A stretch of 35,869 nucleotides of DNA. Origin: Labrys miyagiensis (GTDB lineage: Bacteria; Pseudomonadota; Alphaproteobacteria; Rhizobiales; Labraceae). The position numbers and the translations under genes were made by a program. Numbering within the stretch: position 1 is the first letter of the stretch; each line of letters starts with the position of its first letter. Shown here piece after piece: positions 26,404 to 35,091 of the stretch. The stretch covers positions 1-35,869 of the forward strand of contig NZ_BSPC01000013.1 in NCBI RefSeq assembly GCF_030160835.1, in the 5' to 3' direction. Below the pieces are notes generated by a model. That model did no database searches. It was given only the letters and a program-made list of their open reading frames with translations, and was not told the DNA's origin.

Positions 26404-27159
26404 ATGACGCCTGTCATCGAGCAGATCCAGTTCGGCTTCGATTTCGGCGAGCAGCCCCCTCTTGCCGTGGTGAGGCAGCGCCTGTTGGCAGCCTACGGCC
26501 CGCAACGCGACAGCCGCCGGCACACACCGCCCGAGCAGTTCGTAAAGGCGCTGATCAGTGCCGAAACCTTTGATTCCGAGTCCGAAAAAGCCTTCCGGGC
26601 CTTGCGCGAACATTTCCGCCCTCTCGACAGGCTGGGGCAGAGCACGGCACAAGAGGTGCTTCCTCATCTTGCCACCGTCACCCATCCCGAAAGGAAGGCC
26701 GAGCAGCTGGTACGATCGGTTGCGCGCATCATCGCCGAACGCGGCCGGTTCGAGCTGTCCTTCCTCGCCGCATGGCCCGTCGACGCCGCGATGGCGAAGC
26801 TGAAGCAGTATGACGGCATCGGCCCCAAATGCGCCGCCGCCATCCTCAGTTTCAGCGCCCTGCGGCGGCGCATCTTCGTGGTGGACCGGCATATCAAGCG
26901 CTTCGGTATCCGCTTCGGGCTTCTGTCCGAGGATGCCGGGTTCGAGAAGGCGCACCAGCAGATGATGCGCCTTATCCCGCCGGCCTGGGACGCCGACGAC
27001 CTCTATGAGCTGCACTGGCTGATGAAGCGCTTCGGCCAGGAGGTCTGCACAAACCAGAGGCCGCCCTGCGAGCGCTGTGGGTTGGCGGATCTGTGCGCAT
27101 TCGGACAAGCCAGACAGCCGGCGAAAGGGAACGATACAAAGCCGCGCCGTCGCGGCTGA
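26404..27159 (+). CDS. Endonuclease III-like HhH-GPD DNA glycosylase with [4Fe-4S] cluster
   Basis: The 251-residue protein has a helix-hairpin-helix LKQYDGIGPKCAAAIL followed by FVVDRHIKRF. K142 and D161 align with the catalytic Lys and Asp of endonuclease III. The C-terminus has Cys at 215, 222, 225 and 231 (C-X6-C-X2-C-X5-C), the endonuclease III [4Fe-4S] pattern. It should be a bifunctional or monofunctional glycosylase/AP lyase, but it is not the housekeeping Nth: the N-terminal half is longer and divergent (about 50 residues before the first conserved helix; FVKALISAETFDSESEKAFRALREHF). The gene starts 10 bp after dnaE2 with GGAGG upstream and ends at a terminator, so it is the fourth gene of the SOS operon. 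Substrate is unknown. Confidence 0.88.
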   Translation: MTPVIEQIQFGFDFGEQPPLAVVRQRLLAAYGPQRDSRRHTPPEQFVKALISAETFDSESEKAFRALREHFRPLDRLGQSTAQEVLPHLATVTHPERKAEQLVRSVARIIAERGRFELSFLAAWPVDAAMAKLKQYDGIGPKCAAAILSFSALRRRIFVVDRHIKRFGIRFGLLSEDAGFEKAHQQMMRLIPPAWDADDLYELHWLMKRFGQEVCTNQRPPCERCGLADLCAFGQARQPAKGNDTKPRRRG

Positions 27160-27210
27160 ACCTCAGCCCTCCGCATCAGCCGCGCGAGAACGGCGCACCA
27201 AACGCGGAGT

Positions 27211-27234
27211 GGCGATCACCGATCGCCAATTTTT
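27211..27234 (+). terminator. Intrinsic terminator of the imu operon
   Basis: GGCGATC-ACC-GATCGCC, a perfect 7-bp stem with 3-nt loop, is followed directly by AATTTTT. It lies 51 bp after the glycosylase stop. A second, T-less hairpin AGCCGCG-CCGT-CGCGGCT overlaps that stop codon at 27140-27157. Confidence 0.7.
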
Positions 27235-27325
27235 GGAAACGAGGCATTTGCCGGCGATGAAGATGTCGATCTGTGATCGACACTCCGTATTTGCCGCCCC
27301 TCCATCTGCAAGGTCAGGGCCCCAG

Positions 27326-28402
27326 TCACCCCTGCGTTCTCTCCAGCAGCGACAGCCAGTTCTCGTAGCCGATCTTGCGCAACAACGGCTCGGAATAGCC
27401 GGCCCCGCGCAGGCGTTCGATCAGGCGGGGCAGGCCGGCGGCATTGCCGATGGCAGCGGGGATGACGGCGCCGTCGAAATCCGAGCCGAATGCGACGCCT
27501 TCCTCGCCCAAGTGCTCCAGGAGGTAGTCGAGATGGCGCACCATGATGTCGAGGTCGGTATCGGCGCGCATGGAGCCATCGGGCCTGAGGAAGCCGGCCG
27601 CGAAATTGAGCCCCACCACGCCGCGGCTCTCCTTGATGGCGGCAAGCTGCTTGTCCGTGAGGTTTCGGGCTGACTCGCACAAGGCGTGGACATTCGAGTG
27701 GGTGGCGACCAGCGGGGCGGAGCTGGTGGCGGCGACGTCCCAAAAGCCCTGCTCGTTAAGATGAGAGAGGTCGATCACGATGCCACGCCGATTGCACTCG
27801 GCCACCAGCGCCTTGCCGGCATCGGTGAGGCCAGGCCCGACATCGGGCGAGCCGGGGAAGCGGAAGGGCACGCCATGGCCGTAGATGTTGGAGCGGCTCC
27901 ACACCGGTCCAATCGAGCGCAACCCCGCGGCATAGAGCACATCCAGCATGGCGAAGTCGGGATCGATGGCCTCCGCGCCCTCGATATGCAGCAGGGCCGC
28001 AATCTTGTTCGCTGCCATCGCGGCGCGAATCTCGGCAGCGCTGCGGCAGATGGCGACATCGTCGGGAAAGGCCCGCTCCAGCCGCAGCATGATCGAGAGC
28101 ATGCCGATGGTGGAGGCCTGGGCATTCTCGATCGGCAGCATCGGCGGCAGCGGCACGTCGTAGCGAGGCGCCTGCGTGTCGCGGCTGAGGTCCGGCATCT
28201 TGATCGGCGGCGGGAACATGGCGAAGAAGCCGCCGGCAAAACCGCCCGCCCGCGCCTTGGGCAGGTCGATATGGCCCGAGCCCTCACCCTTGCCGAACAC
28301 GTCTTCCGGCGGCTTGGCCTTCTGCAAATAGAGGCGCAGGAGGGTGTCGTTATGGCCGTCGAAGACGGGAATGGTGGCTGGCGCCTCGGCGGACGTACTC
28401 AT
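27326..28402 (-). CDS. Membrane dipeptidase family protein (peptidase M19)
   Basis: A 358-residue M19 (renal dipeptidase-like) enzyme. The binuclear zinc ligands are all visible: H17 and D19 (FDGHND), E141 (LLHIEGAEAI), H214 (DLSHL), H235 (VATHSN), and D308 (FGSDFDG). The expected activity is hydrolysis of dipeptides, possibly with D-residues at the C-terminal position. No signal peptide is visible, so a cytoplasmic location is likely despite the family name. ATG at 28402 follows AAAGGA. It is transcribed in the same direction as pgi but 226 bp away, with two palindromic elements between, so probably separate units. Confidence 0.92.
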   Translation of the reverse strand: MSTSAEAPATIPVFDGHNDTLLRLYLQKAKPPEDVFGKGEGSGHIDLPKARAGGFAGGFFAMFPPPIKMPDLSRDTQAPRYDVPLPPMLPIENAQASTIGMLSIMLRLERAFPDDVAICRSAAEIRAAMAANKIAALLHIEGAEAIDPDFAMLDVLYAAGLRSIGPVWSRSNIYGHGVPFRFPGSPDVGPGLTDAGKALVAECNRRGIVIDLSHLNEQGFWDVAATSSAPLVATHSNVHALCESARNLTDKQLAAIKESRGVVGLNFAAGFLRPDGSMRADTDLDIMVRHLDYLLEHLGEEGVAFGSDFDGAVIPAAIGNAAGLPRLIERLRGAGYSEPLLRKIGYENWLSLLERTQG

Positions 28403-28475
28403 GGGGGGTCCTTTTGGGCGGGGCGGCCATGGCGCTATGGAGGGGAGAATCCCGACACTTCTCGGGAAGGGTGCT

Positions 28476-28540
28476 ATGCCGGTCTGAAGACCGGCACACC
28501 AGTCCGGCGCCTCACGGTGTGCCGGTCTTCAGACCGGCAT
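28476..28540. repeat. Palindromic element, family R1 copy c1 (25-bp perfect inverted arms)
   Basis: Two perfect 25-bp inverted arms (28476-28500 and 28516-28540) surround a 15-bp spacer. Each arm contains its own small hairpin CCGGTCT-GA-AGACCGG or CCGGTCT-TC-AGACCGG. It is a variant of the GGGTCTTCAGACCC family with a changed stem. Confidence 0.88.
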
Positions 28541-28557
28541 GCCCGCGGTCGAGGTAT

Positions 28558-28626
28558 GGGGGGCGGGTCTTCGGACCCGCCTTGATGGCGCGGCGTATCA
28601 GAAGGCGGGTCTGAAGACCCGCCCCC
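28558..28626. repeat. Palindromic element, family R1 copy c2, at the pgi 3' end
   Basis: Arms GGGCGGGTCTTCGGACCCGC and GGCGGGTCTGAAGACCCGCC bracket a spacer of about 28 bp. Its right end is 2 bp from the pgi stop codon (28629-28631), so the hairpin would form straight after the pgi coding region and may act as its terminator or 3' stabiliser. Only 17 bp separate it from copy c1. Confidence 0.88.
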
Positions 28627-28628
28627 GG

Positions 28629-30269
28629 TCAGCTCCGCAGCGACTTCAGATGCGCCACCAGGCCCTTGGTCGAGGCGTCCAGCCCTTCGACATTGGCGCC
28701 CTTGACCACCGGCAGCAGGCGCGAGGCGAGCTCCTTGCCAAGCTCGACGCCCCACTGGTCGAAGGAGTTGATGCCCCAGATCACGCCCTGCGTGAACACC
28801 TTGTGCTCGTAGAGCGCGACGAGGCGGCCGAGCATGCGCGGGGTGAGCTTGCGGTAGGCGATGGTGGTGGTCGGCCGGTTGCCAGGGAACACCTTGTGCG
28901 GTCCCAGCAGATCGATCTTCTTGTCATCGAGGCCCTGCGCCTTCAGCACTCCCTTGGCCTCCTCCAGCGAACGGCCATGCATGAGGGCTTCCGTCTGGGC
29001 CAGACAGTTCGCCATCAGGATGGCGTGGTGGTCGCCCATGCCGGTCTCATGCGGCTCGGCCGCGATGAGGAAGTCGCCCGGGATAACGCTCGTGCCCTGG
29101 TGGATGAGCTGGTAGAAGGCGTGCTGGCCGTTGGTGCCAGGCTCGCCCCACACCAGCGGGCCGGTGTCCGAGGTCACCGGCGTGCCGTCGAGATGGACGC
29201 GCTTGCCGTTCGACTCCATGTCGAGCTGCTGCAGATAGGCCGGGAAACGGCCGAGGCGCTGGTCATAGGGCAGCACGGCATGGGCGGCATAGCCCATGAA
29301 ATTGCGGTGCCAGATGCCGATCAGGCCCATCAGCACCGGGATGTTCTGTTCCAGTGGCGTCGAGACGAAGTGGCGGTCGACCTCATGGCCGCCGGCCAGG
29401 AACTCGGAGAAGTTCTCCGGGCCGATGGCGATCATCAGGCCGAGGCCGATAGCCGACCACATCGAATAGCGCCCGCCAACCCAGTCCCAGAAGCGGAACA
29501 TGCGGTCCTTGTTGATGCCGAAGGCTTCCACCGCCACGATATTGGTGGAAATGGCGGCGAAATGATCGCCCACCGCCGTCTCGCCCAGGGACTTGGCGAT
29601 CCACTGGCGCGCCGAATGGGCGTTGGTCATCGTCTCGATGGTGGTGAAGGTCTTGGACGACACCAGAAACAGGGTGCGCGACGGATCGAGGCGCGAGAGC
29701 ACGTCCGACATGTCGGCGCCGTCGACATTGGAGACGAAATGGGGGCGCGGCCCATCGACCGCATAGGGCGAGAGCGCGCGGGCGCCCATGGCCGGGCCGA
29801 GATCGGAGCCGCCGATGCCGATATTCACCACATCGGTGATCTTGTCGCCGGTGGCGCCGCGCAATTCGCCCGAGCGGATCTTGTTGGCGAAGGCAAAGCA
29901 GAGGTCGAGTTCGGCATGCACGTCAGGCACGACATTCTTGCCGTCGACCAGGACCTGCGAGTCAGCGGGTGCGCGCAGCGCCGTGTGCAGCACCGAGCGA
30001 CCCTCGGTGGTGTTGATGGCATCGCCCCGGAACATTTCGTCGCGGCGGGTCTCGATGCAATGCGCCCGCGCCAGCTTGAGCAGCAAGGCGAGGGTCTCCT
30101 CGCTTACGCGGTTTTTCGAGAAATCCACCAGAACATCGTCGAGCGAAAAGGAGAATTTCGAGAAACGATCAGGATCGGCTGCGAAAAGGTCTCGCGTGGT
30201 CGTCGCCCCCAGCTTCTGCTTGTGGGCCTCGAGATCCTGCCAAACCGTTGCGGCCTGTGAATGATCCAT
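28629..30269 (-). CDS. pgi: Glucose-6-phosphate isomerase
   Basis: The 546-residue protein carries both signature regions of the family: [11 protein letters not shown] (residues 265-275) and [10 protein letters not shown] near residue 500, plus the phosphate-binding GIGGSDLGP (151-159) and the active-site [10 protein letters not shown] with its catalytic Glu and His. It interconverts glucose 6-phosphate and fructose 6-phosphate in the cytosol (glycolysis, gluconeogenesis, pentose phosphate entry). The ATG at 30269 follows GAAGGG by about 8 bp; an in-frame ATG 6 codons earlier (30287) is possible. Gene lies divergent from the M20 amidohydrolase. Confidence 0.97.
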   Translation of the reverse strand: MDHSQAATVWQDLEAHKQKLGATTTRDLFAADPDRFSKFSFSLDDVLVDFSKNRVSEETLALLLKLARAHCIETRRDEMFRGDAINTTEGRSVLHTALRAPADSQVLVDGKNVVPDVHAELDLCFAFANKIRSGELRGATGDKITDVVNIGIGGSDLGPAMGARALSPYAVDGPRPHFVSNVDGADMSDVLSRLDPSRTLFLVSSKTFTTIETMTNAHSARQWIAKSLGETAVGDHFAAISTNIVAVEAFGINKDRMFRFWDWVGGRYSMWSAIGLGLMIAIGPENFSEFLAGGHEVDRHFVSTPLEQNIPVLMGLIGIWHRNFMGYAAHAVLPYDQRLGRFPAYLQQLDMESNGKRVHLDGTPVTSDTGPLVWGEPGTNGQHAFYQLIHQGTSVIPGDFLIAAEPHETGMGDHHAILMANCLAQTEALMHGRSLEEAKGVLKAQGLDDKKIDLLGPHKVFPGNRPTTTIAYRKLTPRMLGRLVALYEHKVFTQGVIWGINSFDQWGVELGKELASRLLPVVKGANVEGLDASTKGLVAHLKSLRS

Positions 30270-30364
30270 GATCGTTCCCTTCCTCATTTTCTGAAGGCGT
30301 GCAAAACTGGGACTAACTTGTGGCCCGGCTTGGGGGCAGAAATCAATATTGGAACTGATAGCGC

Positions 30365-31525
30365 ATGACGATTTCGGACAGCATCAAGGCTCTCCTTCCT
30401 GAAGTCACCGAATGGCGCCGGGATATACATCGCCATCCTGAACTGCAATATGACGTTCACCGCACGGCCGGAAAGGTGGCCGATCTCCTGCGCCAATTCG
30501 GCTGCGACGAAGTGGTGGAAGGCATCGGCAAGACGGGCGTGGTCGGCGTGATCAAGGGCCGGCCGGGATCGCGCGCCGTTGGACTGCGCGCCGACATGGA
30601 TGCCCTGCCGATCGAGGAGACCACCAACCTCGCCTATTCCTCTTCCGTATCAGGCAAGATGCATGCCTGCGGCCATGACGGCCACACCGCGATGCTGCTG
30701 GGCGCCGCCAAGACGCTGGCGAAGCAGCGCAATTTCACCGGCAATGCCGTGGTGATCTTCCAGCCTGCCGAGGAGGGCGGTGGCGGCGGCAGGGCCATGG
30801 TCGAGGACGGCATGATGGAGCGCTTCGCCATCGAGGAAGTCTATGGCATGCACAATCTGCCCGGCCTGGCGCCGGGACATTTCTCCATCTGCCCCGGGCC
30901 GATCATGGCCTCCAGCGACGTCTTCGACATCGACGTCACCGGCAAGGGTGCGCACGCCGCCAAGCCCCATGAAAGCATCGATCCGGTGCTGGTCTCCGCT
31001 CATATCATCAGCGCGCTGCAGACCATCGTCTCGCGCAACACCGACCCGCTGAAGAGCGCCGTGGTCTCGGTGACCGCGATCCATGCGGGCGAGGCCTATA
31101 ACGTCATCCCCTCCCGCGTGCATATGCACGGCACCTGCCGGGCACTGCTGCCGGAGATCCGCGACCTGCTCGAACGGCGCGTGGTCGAGGTGGCGGAACT
31201 GACGGCACGGGCCTTCGGCGCCAGCGCCAGGGCAGTCTATTCGCGCCACTACCCGGTGACCCGCAACCACGCCACGCAGACCAAGTTTTGCGGCGAGATC
31301 GCCAGGCGCGTCGCCGGCCACGACAATGTCGATGTCGAGGCGCCGCCGATGATGGGCGCGGAGGACTTCTCCTATATGCTGGAGGCCCGGCCCGGCGCCT
31401 TCATCTTCATCGGCAATGGCGACAGCGCCGGGCTGCACAACGCGGCCTATGACTTCAATGACGCCATCATCCCCGCCGGCATCAGCTATTGGACCCAGCT
31501 TGCCGAAACGCGATTAGCGGGGTAG
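30365..31525 (+). CDS. M20 family amidohydrolase (hippurate hydrolase/aminoacylase type)
   Basis: The 386-residue protein shows the M20D metal and substrate motifs: HRHPEL (22-27), [16 protein letters not shown] with C102 and H104, QPAEEGGGG (E136/E137), GMHNLPG (H163), the dimer-domain [10 protein letters not shown] and [11 protein letters not shown] (H358). Enzymes of this group cleave N-acyl amino acids such as hippurate or indoleacetyl conjugates using one or two metal ions in the cytoplasm. Which acyl group is used cannot be said. The stop codon abuts palindromic element R2 copy a. Confidence 0.93.
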   Translation: MTISDSIKALLPEVTEWRRDIHRHPELQYDVHRTAGKVADLLRQFGCDEVVEGIGKTGVVGVIKGRPGSRAVGLRADMDALPIEETTNLAYSSSVSGKMHACGHDGHTAMLLGAAKTLAKQRNFTGNAVVIFQPAEEGGGGGRAMVEDGMMERFAIEEVYGMHNLPGLAPGHFSICPGPIMASSDVFDIDVTGKGAHAAKPHESIDPVLVSAHIISALQTIVSRNTDPLKSAVVSVTAIHAGEAYNVIPSRVHMHGTCRALLPEIRDLLERRVVEVAELTARAFGASARAVYSRHYPVTRNHATQTKFCGEIARRVAGHDNVDVEAPPMMGAEDFSYMLEARPGAFIFIGNGDSAGLHNAAYDFNDAIIPAGISYWTQLAETRLAG

Positions 31526-31636
31526 CTGGGAGCGCGGACGTCCCTACGACACTCAAGAGAGTGTCGGACGATCCGCTCTTGGAAACGACTCGTTCTACGA
31601 CAGAGGAAGAGCGGACGAGGACGTCCGCGCTCCCAG
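31526..31636. repeat. Palindromic element, family R2 copy a
   Basis: Perfect 18-bp inverted arms CTGGGAGCGCGGACGTCC (31526-31543) and its complement (31619-31636). Inside lie the hairpin CGACACTC-AAGA-GAGTGTCG (31547-31566) and a further pair CCGCTCTT / AAGAGCGG (about 31573-31614). The element starts directly after the amidohydrolase stop and ends 10 bp before the prolyl oligopeptidase start. A related copy is at 35704-35753. Confidence 0.85.
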
Positions 31637-31646
31637 CAAGGCACCC

Positions 31647-33728
31647 ATGACAGCCCCCGATCTCTGCCCGACCCTGGCTGCCCCCGACGACGATCCGTAT
31701 CTCTGGCTCGAGGAAATCGAGGGCTCCGCCGCCCTGGCCTGGGTTGCGGAACGCTCGCAGGCGACCATGGCGAAGTTCGGCGATGCCGGCTTCGCCGCGG
31801 ATCGCGACACGCTGACCGCCATCCTCGACAGACCGGACCGTATCCCGGACGTCACCCGGCGCGGACGCTACCTCTATAATTTCTGGCAGGACGCAGCGAA
31901 CCCGCGCGGCGTCTGGCGCCGCACCAGCTTTGCCTCCTTCGCCACGCCCGAGCCCGAATGGGAGCTGGTGCTCGATCTCGACGCCCTCGCAAAGGAGGAG
32001 AACGAGGATTGGGTCTGGGGCGGTTCCGCCGTCGAGCCGGAGGAGAAGCGCCGTACCATGCTGCGGCTGTCGCGCGGCGGCAGCGATGCCGTGGTGCATC
32101 GTGAATTCGATATCGAGACGCGTGGCTTCCCGGCCGATGGCTTCGTACTGCCGCAGGCCAAGGGCGGCATCGCCTGGCTCGACGAGAACACACTGCTACT
32201 CTCCAGTGCGCTTGGCGACGGCATGGCGACGACTTCTGGCTATGCCCGCACAGTGCGCCTCTGGCGCCGTGGCGAGGACCCGCTCAAGGCGTCCGTGATC
32301 TTCGAGACCAAGCCTGATTTCATGTCGGCCTGGGCGGGTGTCGATCGTACGGCCAGTAAGCCACGTGTGTGGTTCATGGAAAAGCCTGCCTTCTTCGAGA
32401 CGAATGGCTGGCTGGGCGATGCGAGCGGCCCCAAGACACGCTTCGAGCTGCCGGCCGATGCCCATTGGGACGCCTTCGACGACTGGCTCGTGGTGAAGCC
32501 CCGCACGCCCTGGACACCCGCGGCGCAGACCTATGCGGCGGATGTGCTGCTCGGCATCGGCCTTTCCGCCTTCCAGGCTGGCAGCCGCGATTTCTCCGTG
32601 CTGTTCGAGCCCGGCGAACGGCGCGTGCTGGATGGCTTCTTCTGGAACAAGGGGCAACTCGTCCTCTCCATCCTCGACAATCTCAAGCCGCATTTCGAGA
32701 TCGCGACGCCCTCTCCCTCCGCCTGGCGGCGGCACCCGATCGAGGCGCTGCCCTCCACCGGCGTCGTGCATGTCTGGTCGCTCGACTCCGAGGATGCCGA
32801 CACCAATGGCGAGATGATGGTGGCGCTGCAGGACCCGATCACGCCGCCGCAGGTCTCGCTGATGGATGTGAGCGATCCCGAGGCGCTCGCCGGCCCTACC
32901 GTGCTCAAGCGCGGCCCGGAAGTCTTCGATGCCAACGGCCTCAGGGTGACCCAGCACGAGGCCGTGTCCGTGGACGGCGAGAAGATCCCCTATACGCAGG
33001 TCGGCCCTGCCGGCGAAACCGGCGAGGCGCCGGTGCACCTGACGGGTTATGGCGGCTTCGAGGTGACGCTGCAGCCGACCTATATGGCGTCCGTCGGCAA
33101 GCTCTGGCTGGAGCGCGGCGGCACGCATGTGATGGCCAATCTGCGGGGCGGCGGCGAGTTCGGCTCGCGCTGGCACGAGGCCGGCCGCCGGCAGGGCAAG
33201 TTCCTTTCGCATGAGGATTTCGCCGCCATCGCCACCGATCTCGTGCGCCGCGGCGTGACGAGGCCGGGCCTTATTGCGGCCGAGGGTGGTTCCAACGGCG
33301 GGCTGCTGATCGCCAACATGCTGACGCGCCATCCCGGGAAATTTGGTGCGCTGTTCTGCACCATCCCGCTGATCGACATGCGCCGCTATACGAGGCTGCT
33401 CGCCGGCGCGAGCTGGATCGACGAGTATGGCGATCCTGACAAGCCGGAGGACTGGGCCTTCCTGCAGAAGATCTCGGCCTATCACACGGCGGGGCCCGGC
33501 AGCTATCCGCCGATCCTGCTGGCGACCACGCGCCGGGACGACCGCGTGCATCCCGGCCACGCCCGCAAGATGGCGGCCAAGCTCGAAAGCCTCGGCCACC
33601 GCGTGCATTTCTACGAACCGCAGGCCGGCGGGCACGGCTATGGCAAGGACAACAGCGAACGCGCCTCCTTCATCGCGCTCGGCTATTCCTTCCTGCGCAA
33701 GGCCATCGGCTGGGAGGTGGGAAGCTGA
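31647..33728 (+). CDS. Prolyl oligopeptidase family serine peptidase (S9)
   Basis: The 693-residue protein has an N-terminal beta-propeller (DPYLWLEEIEG start, a typical S9A opening) and a C-terminal alpha/beta-hydrolase domain. The catalytic serine is S549 in AEGGSNGGLLIA, the acid is D631 or D632 in RRDDRVHPGHARKM and the histidine H663 in GGHGYGKDN. Such enzymes cleave short peptides after proline in the cytosol. No signal peptide is visible. The start ATG at 31647 lies 10 bp after palindromic element R2 copy a, whose edge supplies part of the AAGG ribosome site. It may be read with the upstream amidohydrolase gene. Confidence 0.93.
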   Translation: MTAPDLCPTLAAPDDDPYLWLEEIEGSAALAWVAERSQATMAKFGDAGFAADRDTLTAILDRPDRIPDVTRRGRYLYNFWQDAANPRGVWRRTSFASFATPEPEWELVLDLDALAKEENEDWVWGGSAVEPEEKRRTMLRLSRGGSDAVVHREFDIETRGFPADGFVLPQAKGGIAWLDENTLLLSSALGDGMATTSGYARTVRLWRRGEDPLKASVIFETKPDFMSAWAGVDRTASKPRVWFMEKPAFFETNGWLGDASGPKTRFELPADAHWDAFDDWLVVKPRTPWTPAAQTYAADVLLGIGLSAFQAGSRDFSVLFEPGERRVLDGFFWNKGQLVLSILDNLKPHFEIATPSPSAWRRHPIEALPSTGVVHVWSLDSEDADTNGEMMVALQDPITPPQVSLMDVSDPEALAGPTVLKRGPEVFDANGLRVTQHEAVSVDGEKIPYTQVGPAGETGEAPVHLTGYGGFEVTLQPTYMASVGKLWLERGGTHVMANLRGGGEFGSRWHEAGRRQGKFLSHEDFAAIATDLVRRGVTRPGLIAAEGGSNGGLLIANMLTRHPGKFGALFCTIPLIDMRRYTRLLAGASWIDEYGDPDKPEDWAFLQKISAYHTAGPGSYPPILLATTRRDDRVHPGHARKMAAKLESLGHRVHFYEPQAGGHGYGKDNSERASFIALGYSFLRKAIGWEVGS

Positions 33729-33742
33729 GGTTTTTGCTTCCG

Positions 33743-34031
33743 CTGGGCGAGATGAGGCAACGAAGGCTATGGCGCGCCCTCGAAGTCCCCTCGCCCCGTT
33801 CTTACGGGAAGAGGATGGAGGTGAGGGGCGGACCGGCTTCAGAAAGCTAATATTTCTCAAACAAGTCAATAAGATAAGCTAAATTGACATGCTCTATCTG
33901 GAATTGCTGCACTTCACAGAACGCCAATCTTAGAGCCCTGCGCAGCCCCTCACCTCTATCCTCTCCCCGTAGGAACGGGGCGAGGGCGCGCAGACGCTGC
34001 GTCTCATTTTAAACCCTGTCATCTCGCCCAG
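33743..34031. repeat. Long palindromic element, family R3 copy b (MITE-like)
   Basis: The 289-bp element starts CTGGGCGAGATGA (33743-33755) and ends with its exact inverse TCATCTCGCCCAG (34019-34031), a perfect 13-bp terminal inverted repeat. Inside, two arms carry CCTCGCCCCGTTCTTACGGG in opposite orientation around an AT-rich centre. It fills the gap between the prolyl oligopeptidase and the dehydratase gene; it codes for nothing. Possible 3-bp CCG duplication at the flanks is too short to trust. Confidence 0.87.
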
Positions 34032-34085
34032 CCGGTTGTGCCAACACCTGTCGCCTCCTCCACCCTTAACGACGAATGCCCCACC

Positions 34086-35054
34086 ATGACCGACCTTGCC
34101 CTCCCCACCTATGACGACGTCGTCGCCGCTGCCCAGCGCATCGAGGGCCATGCCCATCGCACGCCGGTGATGAGCTCGCGTATCCTCAACGAGGAGATGG
34201 GCGCGCAGGTGCTGTTCAAATGCGAGAACCTGCAGCGCATGGGGGCCTTCAAGTTTCGCGGCGCCTTCAACGCCTTGTCGCGCTTCACGGCGGAGCAGCG
34301 CCGCAACGGCGTCGTCACCTTCTCCTCCGGCAACCACGCGCAGGCGATCGCGCTGTCGGCTCGCATCCTCGGCATTCCCGCCACCATCATCATGCCGCAT
34401 GACGCGCCGAAGGCGAAGGCGGAGGCCACCAAGGGCTATGGCGGCAACATCGTCTATTATGACCGCTACAGCGAGGACCGCGAGGCGATCGGGCGCGCGC
34501 TTTCGGAAAAGCACGGCCTGACACTGATCCCGCCCTATGACCATCCGGACGTGCTCGCCGGCCAGGGTACGGCGGCCAAGGAGCTGTTCGAGGAGGTGGG
34601 CGAGCTGGACGCCTTCTTCGTCTGCCTCGGCGGCGGCGGCTTGCTCTCCGGCTCGGCGCTCACCACCAAGGCGCTCTCGCCCAATTGCAAGCTCTACGGC
34701 GTCGAGCCCGAAGCCGGCAATGACGGGCAGCAGTCCTTCCGCAAGGGCGAGATCGTGCGGATCGACACGCCCAAGACCATCGCCGATGGCGCCCAGACGC
34801 AATATCTCGGCAACTACACCTTCGGCATCATCAAGCGCGACGTCGACGATATCTTCACCGCCAGCGATGCCGAGCTGGTGGACTGCATGCGTTTTGCTTT
34901 CTCGCGCATGAAACTGGTGATCGAGCCGACGGGCTGCCTGGCCTTTGCGGCGGCCCGGCGCATGAAGGATCAGCTCAAGGGCAAGCGCGTGGGCGTGCTG
35001 GTGAGCGGCGGCAATGTCGACCTCGACCGGTTCTGCGGGGTGATGGCGGGGTGA
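34086..35054 (+). CDS. PLP-dependent serine/threonine dehydratase-like protein
   Basis: The 322-residue fold-type II PLP enzyme has the PLP lysine K56 in GAFKFRGA, SSGNHAQ (80-86) and a PLP phosphate loop LGGGGLLSG (181-189). The divalent-metal segment GVEPEAGNDGQQS is shared with serine racemase and threo-3-hydroxyaspartate ammonia-lyase. There is no C-terminal ACT regulatory domain, so it is not biosynthetic IlvA. Likely reactions are deamination of hydroxyaspartate, serine or threonine. Start at 34086 is the first ATG giving the usual length; the ribosome site is weak and an earlier ATG at 34038 is in frame. Confidence 0.9.
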   Translation: MTDLALPTYDDVVAAAQRIEGHAHRTPVMSSRILNEEMGAQVLFKCENLQRMGAFKFRGAFNALSRFTAEQRRNGVVTFSSGNHAQAIALSARILGIPATIIMPHDAPKAKAEATKGYGGNIVYYDRYSEDREAIGRALSEKHGLTLIPPYDHPDVLAGQGTAAKELFEEVGELDAFFVCLGGGGLLSGSALTTKALSPNCKLYGVEPEAGNDGQQSFRKGEIVRIDTPKTIADGAQTQYLGNYTFGIIKRDVDDIFTASDAELVDCMRFAFSRMKLVIEPTGCLAFAAARRMKDQLKGKRVGVLVSGGNVDLDRFCGVMAG

Positions 35055-35091
35055 GGCTGGATAGAGAGTTTTCCTTTCAGGAAAAGGCGCA

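Noticed and set aside
28539-30260. 573-codon plus-strand open frame
   Set aside because: Antisense of pgi, which shows both family signatures on the minus strand.
32196-33869. 557-codon minus-strand frame, and 33930-35120 minus
   Set aside because: Antisense of the S9 peptidase and the dehydratase, partly reading through R3 and R4 repeats.
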